From assembly GCA_026120185.1 (NCBI GenBank), contig JANUWF010002053.1, positions 1-64,000 on the forward strand: 64,000 bases of DNA, read 5' to 3'. Positions 11,035 to 22,545 of this stretch are shown piece by piece. The translations under genes and the position numbers were made by a program. Source of the stretch: Voacanga thouarsii. Lineage: Eukaryota; Streptophyta; Magnoliopsida; Gentianales; Apocynaceae. How positions within the stretch are numbered: the stretch's first letter is position 1; each line of letters opens with the position of its first letter. The notes beneath the pieces are model-generated. The model was not told the origin of the DNA. It saw nothing but the letters and a program-made list of their open reading frames with translations, and did no database searches.

Positions 11035-13836
11035 TCATTCTACAGCACCATGAGTACAATTTTTCCTATTGTGTCCACTGCGATGACATAAGCCACAATG
11101 AGGTGGTGAATCAGGATTACGTTCGTCCATCTCATTCCGAATACGCGACGCCTGCAATCTTTCCATGTGACGATTCTTAAAACGGTGAGCAAACAGGGCC
11201 AAGCTAAAGCCAGGATTACACCAATAATCCTCATGTGGAATGGGCCTGAACTGTACTGTATAAGTCATTCTATAGGATAGTGTTATATTTTCTGATAATA
11301 CTAAATCTCCAAGATTCAACCCCAGTTGCTGACATGCTACAAACGCGTGCGAATAAGGTATTCCATAAATTTTCCATTTGCAACAGCTGCACTTCCTAAC
11401 TCCAATATTAACCTTGTACGAGTTATTTCCTTTCCCATGCTCATGATGCGGTGACACAATATTAAAAATTCCACGATCTCGATTAAAAGCCAGTACACGG
11501 TGTGTGTTTTTTTTTTTTTTTCGTCTCATTCTTTACAAATTTGCCCCATATCCTAGAAGGAAAGTGATATCGCCCATGGTTAGCCTCCTGTCTATGGTCA
11601 TTGAAATATTTGATTGTTTTTTTGAATGAAGACTCCACAATCACTTTGATGGGTAGGGCACGTATGCCTTTTATGACACTGTTGAAAGATTTTGCCAAAT
11701 TGATTGTCATGTTATCACACTGATGCCCACAGTCATAAGTAAGCATCCATTGCTCTTTCGGAATCAAATTCAACCATGCCTTTGCTTGGGGGTTTTGCAA
11801 ATTAATTTCTTCCATAATCTTAAAAAATTTTCTCTTTTTGCTTTGATCCCTGGCTGCGTACATCAACTTATTTAACTCATGAGTTCTGAACTTTGAATTG
11901 AAGTTACTCCGAATATGCCTAAGACAAAATCTATGTATTGCCATTGGCTCTTGCCAGAGGGGTAGTCGATGAACTGCATTCACAATCCCAATGTGTCTGT
12001 CATATATTAAATAAACTTTTCGATCCTTTAACATATGTTCTCTTAGCAAGGTCAAAAACCATCTCCAATTGTCATTAGTTTTTTCATCAACAATTACAAA
12101 TGCAAGAGGTAATATATGGTTATTGACATCTTGACCAACCGCTGTTAAAAGTTTTTCCTTGTATATACCCCTCAAAAATGTCCCGTCAATGCTGACCATT
12201 GGTTTCATGTGAATAAATGCATCAATACAAGGTCCGAAAGCCCAAAAAATATATCCAAAAGTCTTGGCCCCATTACTATCCATAGGTAAGAAGTGCCACG
12301 CCATGACGGTACCAGGATTTGCATCTTGTAAGGCTTGCATATATCGTGGTAGCTGTGCGAATGAAGAAGGCCAATCCCTGTAGATCTCCTCAATAGTATT
12401 CCTGCGTGCGTTCCATCCTTTCCTGTATGATAAGGTGAAGTGCAATGTGTTATGAATATGACTATTTATTTCGCTGACTTTAATCTCTGGATTATCATGA
12501 ATCATTGACAAGATGCGTCTTGCCATGAATTTCGCACTCATGTTTTGATGGTTCCCATCGACTGTTCGGACTAGACAAATAATATGATCTCCATGCCATC
12601 GACTAATTTGCCACAAGCCCCAACTTTTCTTTTTCCATGCACGGATACGCTAATAACATGGATGCTGTGGAGTTGAATTTTTACACTCGGCAACTCAATA
12701 TGAACTCTTACTTTCTACCACAGTCAACTCGCTACCCATTCCAATAGACCACGATCGAATAGCCCAAAGTAACTCATTCTTATCCCTAAGCCACTTGTCA
12801 ACCATTAAGTCATTATTGGATTTCGACCATAAATCCATCCCCGTACTCGGCACCAATCCATCAGCTTCATTTTCCAACTCTTGCGAAGTATCTAACTAGT
12901 CAAGATATATTAAATATGGTGGATCGTACAAGCGGATCGGTTCAGATGATCTATTAGTAGGTTATTGCAATACAGAAGGACAGGGAATATTTTCATCGGC
13001 ATTTTTATCCCCCCACCCCCATCCTCGTCTGGTGAATCATCCGCAGTAGGCCCATCAACGTCTGACGTAAGTCCTAATCTGTCCACAGTCGCTTCCAAAG
13101 CACCGATCCAATTACACTCTTGAGCTACCCAATCATCAACTGATGTTATATCTAATGGAACACCAATTTTAGTCGTTGAAAATAATTGCTGGCTCGTCTG
13201 TGTTTGGAGGAATTGAACGTGGTCATGAGGTTGAGGTATGACAAACCAAATAGAAGCTGATAAGTATTGATTGCTAGGTCCAACGACTTGGGTATCCAAA
13301 ATTGATGTATTGAAAAGGGATTGGAAAGTCTCATTTCTAATATGTGGAGGAAGGTTAGCTACAGATGTTGGAAAATTTAAATCGAAGTTAGGCATGTTGA
13401 CAAGAATAGTTAAGTTAAGTAATATAGTGAATGATTTATTGATAGGAGTTGGGATGTTATGCTCTGGAAGATCTATAACTATTGCATTCGGAATTTAGAC
13501 GATCTCATGGTGAACATGCAGATCAATTGATTGTCCATTCACGGTAGATGCATAATACCACAAATTTTCCATATCATCGTCATCCGTTATAGCAGCAGTT
13601 GTAGACCTCGTCACAGTACCAATAACAGTGTCCTTCCTCATTGTGATTTGTAACTTCACAATAGACGTGTACAGACCTTGAATGGCACAAATTTTGTTGA
13701 TTAGACCACCAAAACTAACTCAATTTCTAACAATTAATGCCTTACGATATGAACCATTAAAAAAATCGACATGTGCCGTGCACATAATTTCACAATTCCA
13801 ATACAACAGTAGTCTTACAGGTTCTTCTAATGACAT
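11035..13836 (-). pseudogene. MULE (MuDR-type) transposase pseudogene
   Basis: The start at 13836 gives MSLEEPVRLLLYWNC, the PB1-like N-terminal segment of MULE transposases. Stops near 13740 and 13498 and a frame change near 12955 break the N-terminal half; ELLWAIRSWSIG (~12760) is the MuDR N-terminal domain. The 377-residue frame 12616-11483 holds the catalytic core: SIDGTF (Asp144), YDRHIGI (Asp206), the CxxH pair FCLRH (231/234) and a candidate Glu at 269-270, then SFNSVIKGIRALPI. A homopolymer shift at ~11508-11522 leads into a 164-residue frame (11529-11035) with a SWIM-like zinc finger (KCSCCKW...GIPYSHAF) and a CCHC knuckle (CGLCHRSGHNRKNC). It would cut and paste the element in the nucleus if intact. 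Confidence 0.9.
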
Positions 13837-13918
13837 TGCGTCTAGATAAATTGGGTAGGATTTTTCTATTAAAAAATTAAAGTATGTCACGATCTCGAAG
13901 AATAATAATAACAATAAA

Positions 13919-14800
13919 TGAATACATAAATAAACAGATAAATAAATAACTATTTAGGTAATTAAGTATTTAAATAAATAGATAAATAAATAAATGATAA
14001 TTAAGCAAATAAAGAACGCAATAGATAATTAATTACTTTAATAAGACAATAAATATTGGTTATTAAATATCATAAATAATATTATGTATTAACTAAAGAA
14101 ATTAATAATGACCTCAATATAATAATTTTAATAATAAATAATAATAATTATAAATACCGAATAATAATTTTAATTTAAATATATAAATTATGAAAAGAAT
14201 AGTATAATAATTATATTATATTAATTAAAAATAATAGTAATGAACTATGTACTAATAAATTTATGAATAAATAATTCATCGAAACAAAATGAACTAACAA
14301 TGCCATAATAATACAAGAATACATAAATAAATAACTATTTAAGTAATTAAATATTTAAATAAATAGACAAATAAATAAATAATCAAATAAATAAATGATA
14401 ATTAAGCAAATAAATAACACAATAGATAATTAATTACTTTAATAAGACAATAAATATTGGTTATTAAATATCATAAATAATATTATGTACTAACTAAAGA
14501 AATTAATAATGATCTCAATATAATAATTTTAATAATAATAAATAATTATTATTATAAATACTGAATAATAATTTTAATTTAAATATATATATATTATGAA
14601 AAGAATAGTATAATGATTATATTATATTAATTAAAAATAATAGTAATGAACTATGCACTAATAATTAAACTAATAAATTTATGAATAAATAAATCATCGA
14701 AACAAAATTAACTAACAACGCCATAATAATATATGAATACATAAATAAATAACTATTTAGGTAATTAAATATTTAAACAAATAGACAAATAAATAACTAT
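13919..14800. repeat. AT-rich direct repeat, two units plus a partial third
   Basis: Units of about 395-420 bases start GAATACATAAATAAA near 13919, 14314 and 14733. The first two run in parallel through TTATTAAATATCATAAATAA, CTAACTAAAGAAATT-like and ATCGAAACAAAAT. The third stops after ~65 bases at 14800. Confidence 0.85.
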
Positions 14801-15984
14801 CTTTCATGGCTTTTGTCCAGTTACACTTACACTTATTGTAGCTTATTTTTCCATGCATTGTCCCGGTGATTTTTTCCAGTTATGCATGCTTGTATTCTGC
14901 TATATTCTTATCTTTGCCTTTTTCTTTAGCTTTTGTGTCTTGTATTGTGCATGCCATTTTTTTTCCCCACTGCACACACCAATTACAATTTACTCTTCTT
15001 CTTTTCATACTTCCTTCTATCAACCTTGTTCAGTCAAAGCTAGGATCATTTCTTCTATATTTGCTAACTGAAACACTCAATTCACTTCATCTTGGCTGGA
15101 TGTGATATATGTATATATCTTGTTGTTTTGTTCACTATTTTTTTTCCTTTTCCACACTTCTTTGTCTTCTTTTTCTTGCTATATCTTTTCCCTTATCTGG
15201 TTAGATGTATAATAAAATGCATCTGCTATTCCCACAAAAACGGCATCCAAGGGGAGAAATGTACAGAATGAAAAGGTAACCAAATATGAATGAATGAGAG
15301 AATGTACAAAATGAAAAGCGCGCACATCAAAAGGAAGATCATGAAAGGTGTTACATGCTTCAATTAGCTAAATCTAGAATAGAATTATTGTTTTAGAGCT
15401 ATATTGAAGCATAAATTCGGCAGTGATGGAAGCAAACCTGTTATAGAAGATGGAAGCTTCCGGTGGCAGTGACGGCTTCTTCCGGCAGCAGCGGCGGCTT
15501 CTTTCACGCAACGGCTGCAACTCGTCCACAGTCTTCCGGTGTCAGCTAGTTGTCAAGAAGAATATGGAAGCTCACTTGTAAAGGAGAAAGATGGTGAATG
15601 TGAGAGGAAGAAGAAGATGGAGAAATCTGTGAAATGGTACTCCGTTCTCATGTTATGGAAGATCTATGAAATGGAGTGTGAAATGGAACATTTGTGAAAT
15701 GGAGTGTTTGTGGTATATGTTGGTAAAAGCTTGTGAAATGAAGACCCCTGAAGAATTTCAGAGAAATCTCTAAAAAGAGGATGATTCCTCTAAAAAGCTT
15801 GTGTAAAAGCTTTGCATGCCCCGTGAGTGAGCAGTTCGTGAATACAGCAGAAGAATAAGACGATTGCCGGAGAAAGATGAAAAGGGTGCGCGATAGAGGA
15901 AGAAGACGACTTCCTAGCTTTTGTCGAACTTTGTCAGCTGGTTGTCAGATTGTGAATCTCGCATGAACGTGAGAACCTTGGGAA

Positions 15985-16007
15985 CCTCACATTCACCGAA
16001 TGTGAGG
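15985..16007. other. Perfect 10-bp inverted repeat
   Basis: CCTCACATTC and GAATGTGAGG are perfectly complementary around ACC. It could form a DNA or RNA hairpin; no function is implied. Confidence 0.85.
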
Positions 16008-16480
16008 TACCCCACCCATGCGCCAGTGCAAAACCTACCCTTCATTTGGCTTTCAAATTGGATTTTGACCCAAATCAGTCAAAACTCCCACAAAAAATGT
16101 TAGGCAAAAATCTCGGAGAACTACTCCAAAATCACTAGGCAGTACCTAGGACTTCCATGAAAAAAGATTGGAAAAACAAAAACTTTGTTCATCTTAAAAA
16201 TTAGAATGAACCCTTTCCAAAAAAAGAATGAATACGAAAATAATTTTGCAGATTAAAACGTCCGATGTGGTGCCAGAAAAAGGTGTAAGGAATAATTACA
16301 ATGAATATAAGAAAATAATAAACAAGTTTTAAACACATACAAACTAAACACACTAAAAAGTAAAAGTAAAATAAAAAGATCGTTAATTTAACATAGTAAT
16401 AAACTTTTGAATTATAAAAATAGCGTTTCCTTCAATTGAATTCTCTAATATAATATACTCAATTGAATTTGAATAAATTG

Positions 16481-16481
<1 letters not shown>

Positions 16482-16512
<31 letters not shown>
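16482..16512. repeat. (TA)n microsatellite
   Basis: About 15 TA units just upstream of the copia insertion. Confidence 0.95.
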
Positions 16513-16514
<2 letters not shown>

Positions 16515-16610
16515 CTTTTATATTTTTATAGCTAAATAGGATACATTAACTCATAATGGAAAAGAGATCCCATTATACATATAGATACACAAAAAATAAA
16601 GTGTGATTTT

Positions 16611-16615
16611 ATGTG
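16611..16615. repeat. Target site duplication ATGTG (left)
   Basis: ATGTG immediately precedes TGTTGGATC and is repeated right after the 3' LTR end at 23165-23169. Confidence 0.8.
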
Positions 16616-17239
16616 TGTTGGATCAATCAATCATTGGATATAATTATTTACTCCAATAATTGCGATTAGAATAAGAATGCAGTCACGTTTTTTTAGTGGA
16701 GTGAAACGCAATTAATAAATTATTTTTATTGACAAAATAATTTATTGGAGCTTAGTCTAACTGTATCCAGTCAAGTCCCTTCAATGGCTCATAATTATGG
16801 GATAATAATAAATTATAATTTATTAATGAAAATTGTAGGAAACAAAAAATCGTATTTGAGATGGAATAGGATAAGTGGAAATAGTTGTACTTAATTATAC
16901 TTTTCTGATTCTATCAGGACTCGTATTTTGAGGTAGAGTCAATTATACATATTGGGTTATGACTCTATTTTTTATATACGTGAGAAACAACGTTCTTGTT
17001 TTCTCAGTTTTTATGTGAGTTCACCCTCAATAAAGAGATAAAGAAAAATACAATTAGTAATTTTCTAATCTAAGAAGATTATATTAAAGAAGACTTGGGG
17101 GTTTAGAGCGTTATTAGAAGGCCAAAGACTTCAAGGATCATATTAGTGAAGACGATATTACAAAGGTATAATTCGTTTTCATGTATTCTGAGGGTTTAAT
17201 CTAGTTGGCACATAAGCATATCGATCCTATTTTCTAGCA
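16616..17239 (+). repeat. 5' LTR of the 16.6-kb copia (as bounded by the target duplication)
   Basis: About 85-90 % identical by eye to 22546-23164. Similarity does not extend upstream of 16616. Ends TTTCTAGCA directly before the PBS. Confidence 0.85.
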
Positions 17240-17241
17240 AT

Positions 17242-17259
17242 TGGTATCAGAGCCAGTTT
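17242..17259 (+). other. Primer-binding site (initiator tRNA-Met)
   Basis: TGGTATCAGAGCCAGTTT two bases after the LTR end, a perfect match to the usual TGGTATCAGAGCCAG of plant copia elements. Confidence 0.95.
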
Positions 17260-17639
17260 TGATATGTGTTTATGTGTTAAGATTAAATCTTTTATGCATA
17301 TATTTAGTTAAGTGGTGTAGGAATAATGCATTTATATTCATGGTGAATGATTTGATTAATTCTGTTCAAAATAATTTTATGGCCATAGTTTTTGATTCGG
17401 TGAATATGTATAAGTATTATCAAGTCTTGTAACAAAAGGAATAGATTATGTCTCCATGTTTCCCTTTTGAGTTGTTTATTAGTATTTTTTTTATGCTGTT
17501 ATTAAAAAAAAACTGTAAATATTCATTGGAGCAAAAGTCGGCGCACAAAAAAAGTTTTTTTTGCAATTCCTGGAGTTGTTCGTGGTATCAAAATTGCAAA
17601 TGGCAGACGTTGGAGACATGAAACAATGGCCAATAGCAC

Positions 17640-17790
17640 ATGGAGCATGGCACGGCTAGCGCAATCAAGGCCTGGGCTGGTGCGCGGCGGCCTTGCTGCT
17701 AGTCTGGGGGTTGGTACGCGTTGGCCTGGGTTGGTACGCGCTAGCCTAGGCTGATGTGCACTGGTTTGGGTGCTGGTGCGCACTGGTTTC
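17640..17790 (+). repeat. GC-rich leader with ~20-bp tandem units
   Basis: Degenerate units such as TTGGTACGCGTTGGCCTGGG, TTGGTACGCGCTAGCCTAGG, CTGATGTGCACTGGTTTGGG and TGCTGGTGCGCACTGGTTTC follow each other at 17711-17790 in a very AT-rich element. A minus-strand ORF across it is a by-product. Confidence 0.7.
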
Positions 17791-17794
17791 ATGA

Positions 17795-17856
17795 TGGGAT
17801 TTGATCCCTGGTTTCATGAGTGAAGGCCCCAAGTGCTAACCATTGGATCACTGAAA
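17795..17856 (-). other. tRNA-like segment with A- and B-box motifs
   Basis: Minus strand: CCAATGGTTAGCACTT (17846-17831), then AGGGATCAAATCCC (17809-17796). TGGTTAGCAC is the usual A-box/D-arm sequence of several plant tRNAs, and the second motif resembles the T-arm/B box. Acceptor-stem pairing is not evident, so a SINE head or captured tRNA pseudogene is more likely than a working tRNA. Confidence 0.45.
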
Positions 17857-18511
17857 ATCTTATGATGATGATATGCTTCAAATTAAGATTGCAAAAGATT
17901 GAAGGTTGGCTATTTTGTTAGCCAATTAGATTTTCAATTATAATTTTGCAATTTTATTTTGAGTCTAGGTTGGCCATAAAATTATTTTTATTTTATAGTT
18001 TTTTACTATGTAATTAGATTGAGTTATTTATCATTCATGTTAGCATGTCATATAGTTTACATTAACACCGCTCTAGGTGCTATTTAGTTATGCATAAATA
18101 AATTAATATTTTTTTATTAAATTAAAAAAAAATAAGTGTGAAATGGTTAATTTTAATTAACCTTAGGCCTCCCCTATTAGCCCATTAGTAAAATTAATGT
18201 TTGCTTCGTGCCATTTTAAATAGTTTCCTTATAGAAATGTTACGTTTTATTAGTTATTAGATTGGGTATCAAAATTTTAATTATTTTTTAAAAATTTTTA
18301 ATTCATTCATAATTACACTATAGGTGATATGATTGGATTGGAAACATTCTATATATATAAAAAAAAATGAATATAGGGGTTACACTTAAATCAGAGACAT
18401 TATAAGTACTTCCTATAGAATATTCAAATAATGTCTATGATGGCTAAATTTTTTTTAACAATACTAAAACTAATATTGCATTTAGATACAATATATATTA
18501 ATTTTAGTGGA

Positions 18512-18660
18512 ATGATCCAGGCCTAATTATAAGTTATATTGCTATCTCTTATAGAGGTGCATATTACTTTGGGGTTTTAGTTTGTGGATCTTAACCTAAC
18601 TATCAGTTATATTGTTATCACTTATAGAGGTACATGTAACTATAGAGTTTTAGGTTGTCG
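18512..18660 (+). repeat. ~75-bp tandem duplication in the copia leader
   Basis: Two units share AGTTATATTG, TATC and CTTATAGAGGT, then ...TTTTAG.TTGT. About 75 % identical by eye. Confidence 0.65.
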
Positions 18661-18782
18661 TATTTTGATAGTAGTTTCTATTACTACTTAAAATATTATG
18701 ATATTGACCATGCATCATACTATTTTATATTGATCATATATCATGATATGATGAATGGCTCATATGTTTTATTTTATTTTAT

Positions 18783-18870
18783 GCAAGATTTATTCTGCTG
18801 AAAATCTTGTTGATCCATTTACTAAAAGTTTACCTATAACTATTTTGAATATCTCTACTGATATGTCGTA
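18783..18870 (+). pseudogene. Misplaced RNase H C-terminal scrap
   Basis: The reading CKIYSAENLVDPFTKSLPI followed by a TAG stop matches the end of a copia polyprotein; the same element has CKISFAINLVDPFIKNVPV at its proper place near 21675. Directly after this scrap the frame passes into NDLYVLKPT and the GAG-pre-integrase region, so the tail has been joined ahead of the middle of pol. Confidence 0.8.
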
Positions 18871-21740
18871 GATATTTAAATAATGATCTGTATGTTTTGA
18901 AACCTACCAACAGTTCATTATATCATACTGAAACTAACAAATGCATTAAGTTATTTCCTACTAATAAGACTCTCCTATAGCATCTTAAACTTGGTCATAT
19001 TAATCTAAATAGGAGTCAAAGACTTGTAAAAGAAGGTCCTTTAAGTGACTTAAAGATGGAATCTTTTCAAATTTGTGAATCTTATTTGGAAGGTAAAATG
19101 ACCAAAAGATTATTTCCTCCCAAAGGAAATAAAGCAAAGGAAGTCTTAGAATTAGTGCACTTGACGTATGTGGACCAATTAGTGTCCAAGATAGAGGTGA
19201 GTATGAGTATTTTATTACTTTTACGGATGATTACTCAAGATATGGATATGTTTACCTAATGACTCATAAGTCTGATGCCTTAAAAAAATTAAAAAATTTT
19301 AACATTGAGACTGAGAAGCAGTTAGGAAAGAACATTAAGACACTTCAATCAGATCGAGGTGGAGAATATCTATCCCATGACTTTAGATCTTACTTGTCAA
19401 AAAATAGAATTTTATCTCAACTAAGTACACCTGGCACTCCTCAACAAAATGAAGTGGCAGAAAAAAGAAACAGGATCTTGTTAGACATGCTCAGAACAAT
19501 GCTAGGCTTCTCTATACTCAGTACATCTTTTTAGAGATATGCTATACAAACTGTGACATATATATTAAATATGGTTCCATCAAAGTCTATCCCTAAGACT
19601 CCATTGGAATTGTGGAATGGGCGGAAGCCTAATTTGACACATATCTGTATTTGGGGCTGTCCTGCATATGTGCTAAAGGGAAAGATGGATAAAATAGAAT
19701 CACGATCAAATTTATGTCTGTTTGTTGGGTATCCAAAAGGAATAAGGGGATACTACTTCTATAGTCCTTAAGATAAGAAAATATTTGTAAGCACAAATGC
19801 AATTTTCTTAGAGTACAAGTACATAGAAGAACGTGGATCCAAGAGTACGGTTATTTTGGAAGAAACCAATGGAGATAATCCCAAGCAAATGGTTACAGAA
19901 AACTGTACTTAAGATTCACGTAAAGGATTTGTATCTATGCCACTTAACATGCCAGATTCCAGTGAGAGAGAAATCGATGTTACGCCTTCTATACCCACTG
20001 GCTCTTAGGCACATAAAGTGGAAGAACCACCTACCCCTATTCAAAATCCAGTCGTTAAGGAATGTAGATTTGGTTCCAGTTAATGAGGAGGAGGAAAGTC
20101 CAATCATCCAAGAACCTCCACAGCTCAGACGTAGTGGGAGAGTCATTTAACATCCTTCTAGATACTTACTCTATGGAGAAGCTTTTCAAGAAATCTCTTT
20201 TGAGGAGGAAGAGGATCCTACTGCTTATAAAGAAACTATAGAGAACATAGACGCAGACCATTGAAAAAGTGCAATGGATTCAGAAATGAAATCCATATAC
20301 ACTAACTTCGTTTGGGAACTTGTGAACCTACCTAACGGGGTAAAACCTATTAGGTACAAATGGGTCTACAAAAGAAAGAGAGGAGTAGACGGAAAAGTGA
20401 AAACTTTCAAAGCTAGATTGGTTGTTAAGGGTTATACCCAACGAGAAGGTATTGACTATGAGGAAACCTTCTCACCTGTAGTCATGCTAAAGTCTATAAT
20501 AATCCTTCTATCCATTGCAGCTCATTTCGACTATAAAGTATGGTAAATGGACGTCAAAACAGCTTTCCTTAATGGAAATCTTGATGAATGTATCTACATA
20601 GTACAGCCAGATAGTTTTATCCAAGAAGGTCAAGAACAAAAAAATTTGTAAGCTGAATAGGTCCATTTATAGGCTTAAACAAGCATCTAGATCTTGGAAT
20701 ATCAGGTTTGATCAAGCCATTAAATCTTATGATTTTAGCATCCTGATGAACCTTATATCTATAAGAGAATTATAGATGGTAAGGTGATTTTTCTCATACT
20801 GTATATTGATGACATCTTTCTCATTGGAAATGATATAAAAACATTAACATTAGTAAAAAGTTCATTGAGTAAACAGTTTGATATGAAAGACTTGGGAGAA
20901 GCAAGATATGTTCTGGGTATTCAGATCCTTCAGGATAGAAAGAATAGACAGATAACTTTATCCCAAACTTCATCTATTGACAAAATACTGACGAGATTTT
21001 CAATGCAAAATTCTGAGAAAGGTCAATTGCCTTTCAAACATGGAATTTAGTTTCCTCAGAAGCATAGTCCTAAAACTCCTAATGAAGTTGAGTATATGAA
21101 ATAAGTTCCTTATGCAACAGCTATAGGATGTCTCATGTATACTATGCTTTCTACTTGTCTAGACATTTGTCATGCTGTTGGGATGGTCAGTAGATATCAG
21201 TCAAACCCAAGACTGGAACACTGGACAACAGTGAGGCATATATTTAAGTATCTTTGTAGAACTCGAGGATATATGCTAGTTTACTCAACTCTAGAATTGG
21301 TACCTATAGGTTACATTGATTCTGATTTTCAAGCTGATATAGATCTTTGCAAGTCCACCTTAAACTCTATTTTCACCTTAGGTGGTGGTGCAGTTATGTA
21401 GAGAAGTATCAGACAATCTTGTATTGCTGACTCTACAATAGAAGCTGAATATGTGGCAGCTTGTGAAGCAGCTAAAGAGGCAGTATGGTTGAAGAAGTTC
21501 TTGATAGAACTTGAAGTGGTTCCTTTTATATCTCAAGCTATTAGTTTGTACTGTGACAACAGTGGTGTAGTGGCAAATGCAAAAGAACCACGTAGCCATC
21601 AGCGTGGTAAACACATTGAATATAAATATCACCTACTTATGGAGATTGTTCAATGTGGAGATGTAGAAGTATGCAAGATTTCTTTTGCTATAAATCTTGT
21701 TGATCCTTTTATTAAAAATGTACCTGTAACTGTTTTTTGA
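18871..21740 (+). pseudogene. Copia pol pseudogene (GAG-pre-integrase, integrase, RT, RNase H)
   Basis: Order: HLKLGHIN and the HHCC-type finger remnant (18990-19110), integrase core with LQSDRGGEYL and PGTPQQNEVAEKRNR (19259-19534), PSKSIPKTPLELWNGRKP (19553-19771), RT starting near 20274 ([28 protein letters not shown]), the catalytic YIDDI (~20805), and RNase H with ADSTIEAEYVAACEA, LYCDNSGV and HIEYKYHLL (21426-21740). The second Cys of the finger is changed (CESYLEGK). Stops at ~20544, ~21048 and 21399 and frame changes near 19258 and in RT kill it. Gag, zinc knuckle and protease are absent. Confidence 0.9.
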
Positions 21741-21788
21741 AGTCATATAGAAAATATGGGTATTTCTGACATGTCCCATTTACTTTAA

Positions 21789-22545
21789 GACAAGTGGGAG
21801 AATTTTTGTTAGACATGCCCATCGAGTAAATACAATATTTGTATTTTGAAATTAAATAAAGTATGTCTTTTTATATTTATATGTATAAGTTATGTATGAG
21901 TCTGTTTTGGCCACGAATTATTTAGATATTATAAATCAAGTGTTTATTTGTTAAACACGGAAATACTTAATTTATAATTTAATTCAAAATAAATTATCCA
22001 CGATTTAAAATAAATTTGGGCAATTTATTTTGGTGAGATCATCTTAATTTTATTGAAGTCTGTCTTTGACTTTGGTAATAAAATTAAGGATATATTTTGA
22101 TATATTGGATGGACCATCAATGTTTATTTGTGGAATAGACCATACAAATAAAACATTAAAAGATTGTCATACATAATACCTTAATCCTGAGCAAACAATT
22201 ATTTATGTTTACTAACTTGAAGTTCCTTGAGTTGCCAAAGAGTGAGATTAACTCAATAATCAATATCTTGGCATCTTGGAAAATAAAGTGAAATAAATAT
22301 GAAATAATTATTATGCAATATGGAATCCGTCACCTTTAATAGGAAAGATTATTTCCTCATGAGTTCTTCTAAGGGACAGTTAAATCCGAGCTCAATAATT
22401 TAATAGTATCTATTGAATTCAATTTGTAAGTGTGACATGGTTACATGGTACTATCAAATTGAAGATGAGAATTTAGGATTTGAATGAAGGACACTCTGGT
22501 CATACTGCCTCATTCACAGTATTTTATTGATCGACAGGGGTAATT
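21789..22545 (+). other. PPT-like signal and possible upstream part of a longer LTR
   Basis: CAAGTGGGAG (~21790) followed by TTTTTGTTAGACATGCCC has the same layout as the inner copia's CAAGTGGGAGAT|TGTTGGAATGTGTGCCC at 58984. By that comparison the 3' LTR would begin at 21808 and be 1357 bases long. The 5' copy lacks this 738-base portion. No coding sequence. Confidence 0.6.

Larger units (their letters stand above)
8975..13836 (-). mobile_element. Mutator-like element (MULE) core with PMD relic; ends unknown
   Basis: A MULE transposase relic (13836-11035) is followed 230 bases downstream, on the same strand, by a plant mobile domain relic (10805-8975). PMD proteins are known to occur in some plant MULEs as well as in host genes such as MAIN and MAIL1. 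Terminal inverted repeats and the 9-bp target duplication typical of MULEs were not found by eye, so the limits given are those of the coding relics only. Confidence 0.6.
14801..16610. other. 1.8 kb without a recognised gene
   Basis: The first 430 bases are pyrimidine-rich. At 15440-15560 there is a GC-richer stretch, and GTCAGCTAGTTGTCA (~15540) echoes GTCAGCTGGTTGTCA (~15935). Short repeats of TGTGAAATGGA occur at 15625-15740. In minus orientation the stretch resembles a 5' leader, perhaps of the MULE or of an unrecognised gene, but no protein similarity was found. Confidence 0.5.

Noticed and set aside
17523..17792. 89-residue minus ORF across the GC-rich block
   Set aside because: Reads antisense through a tandem minisatellite of a copia leader.
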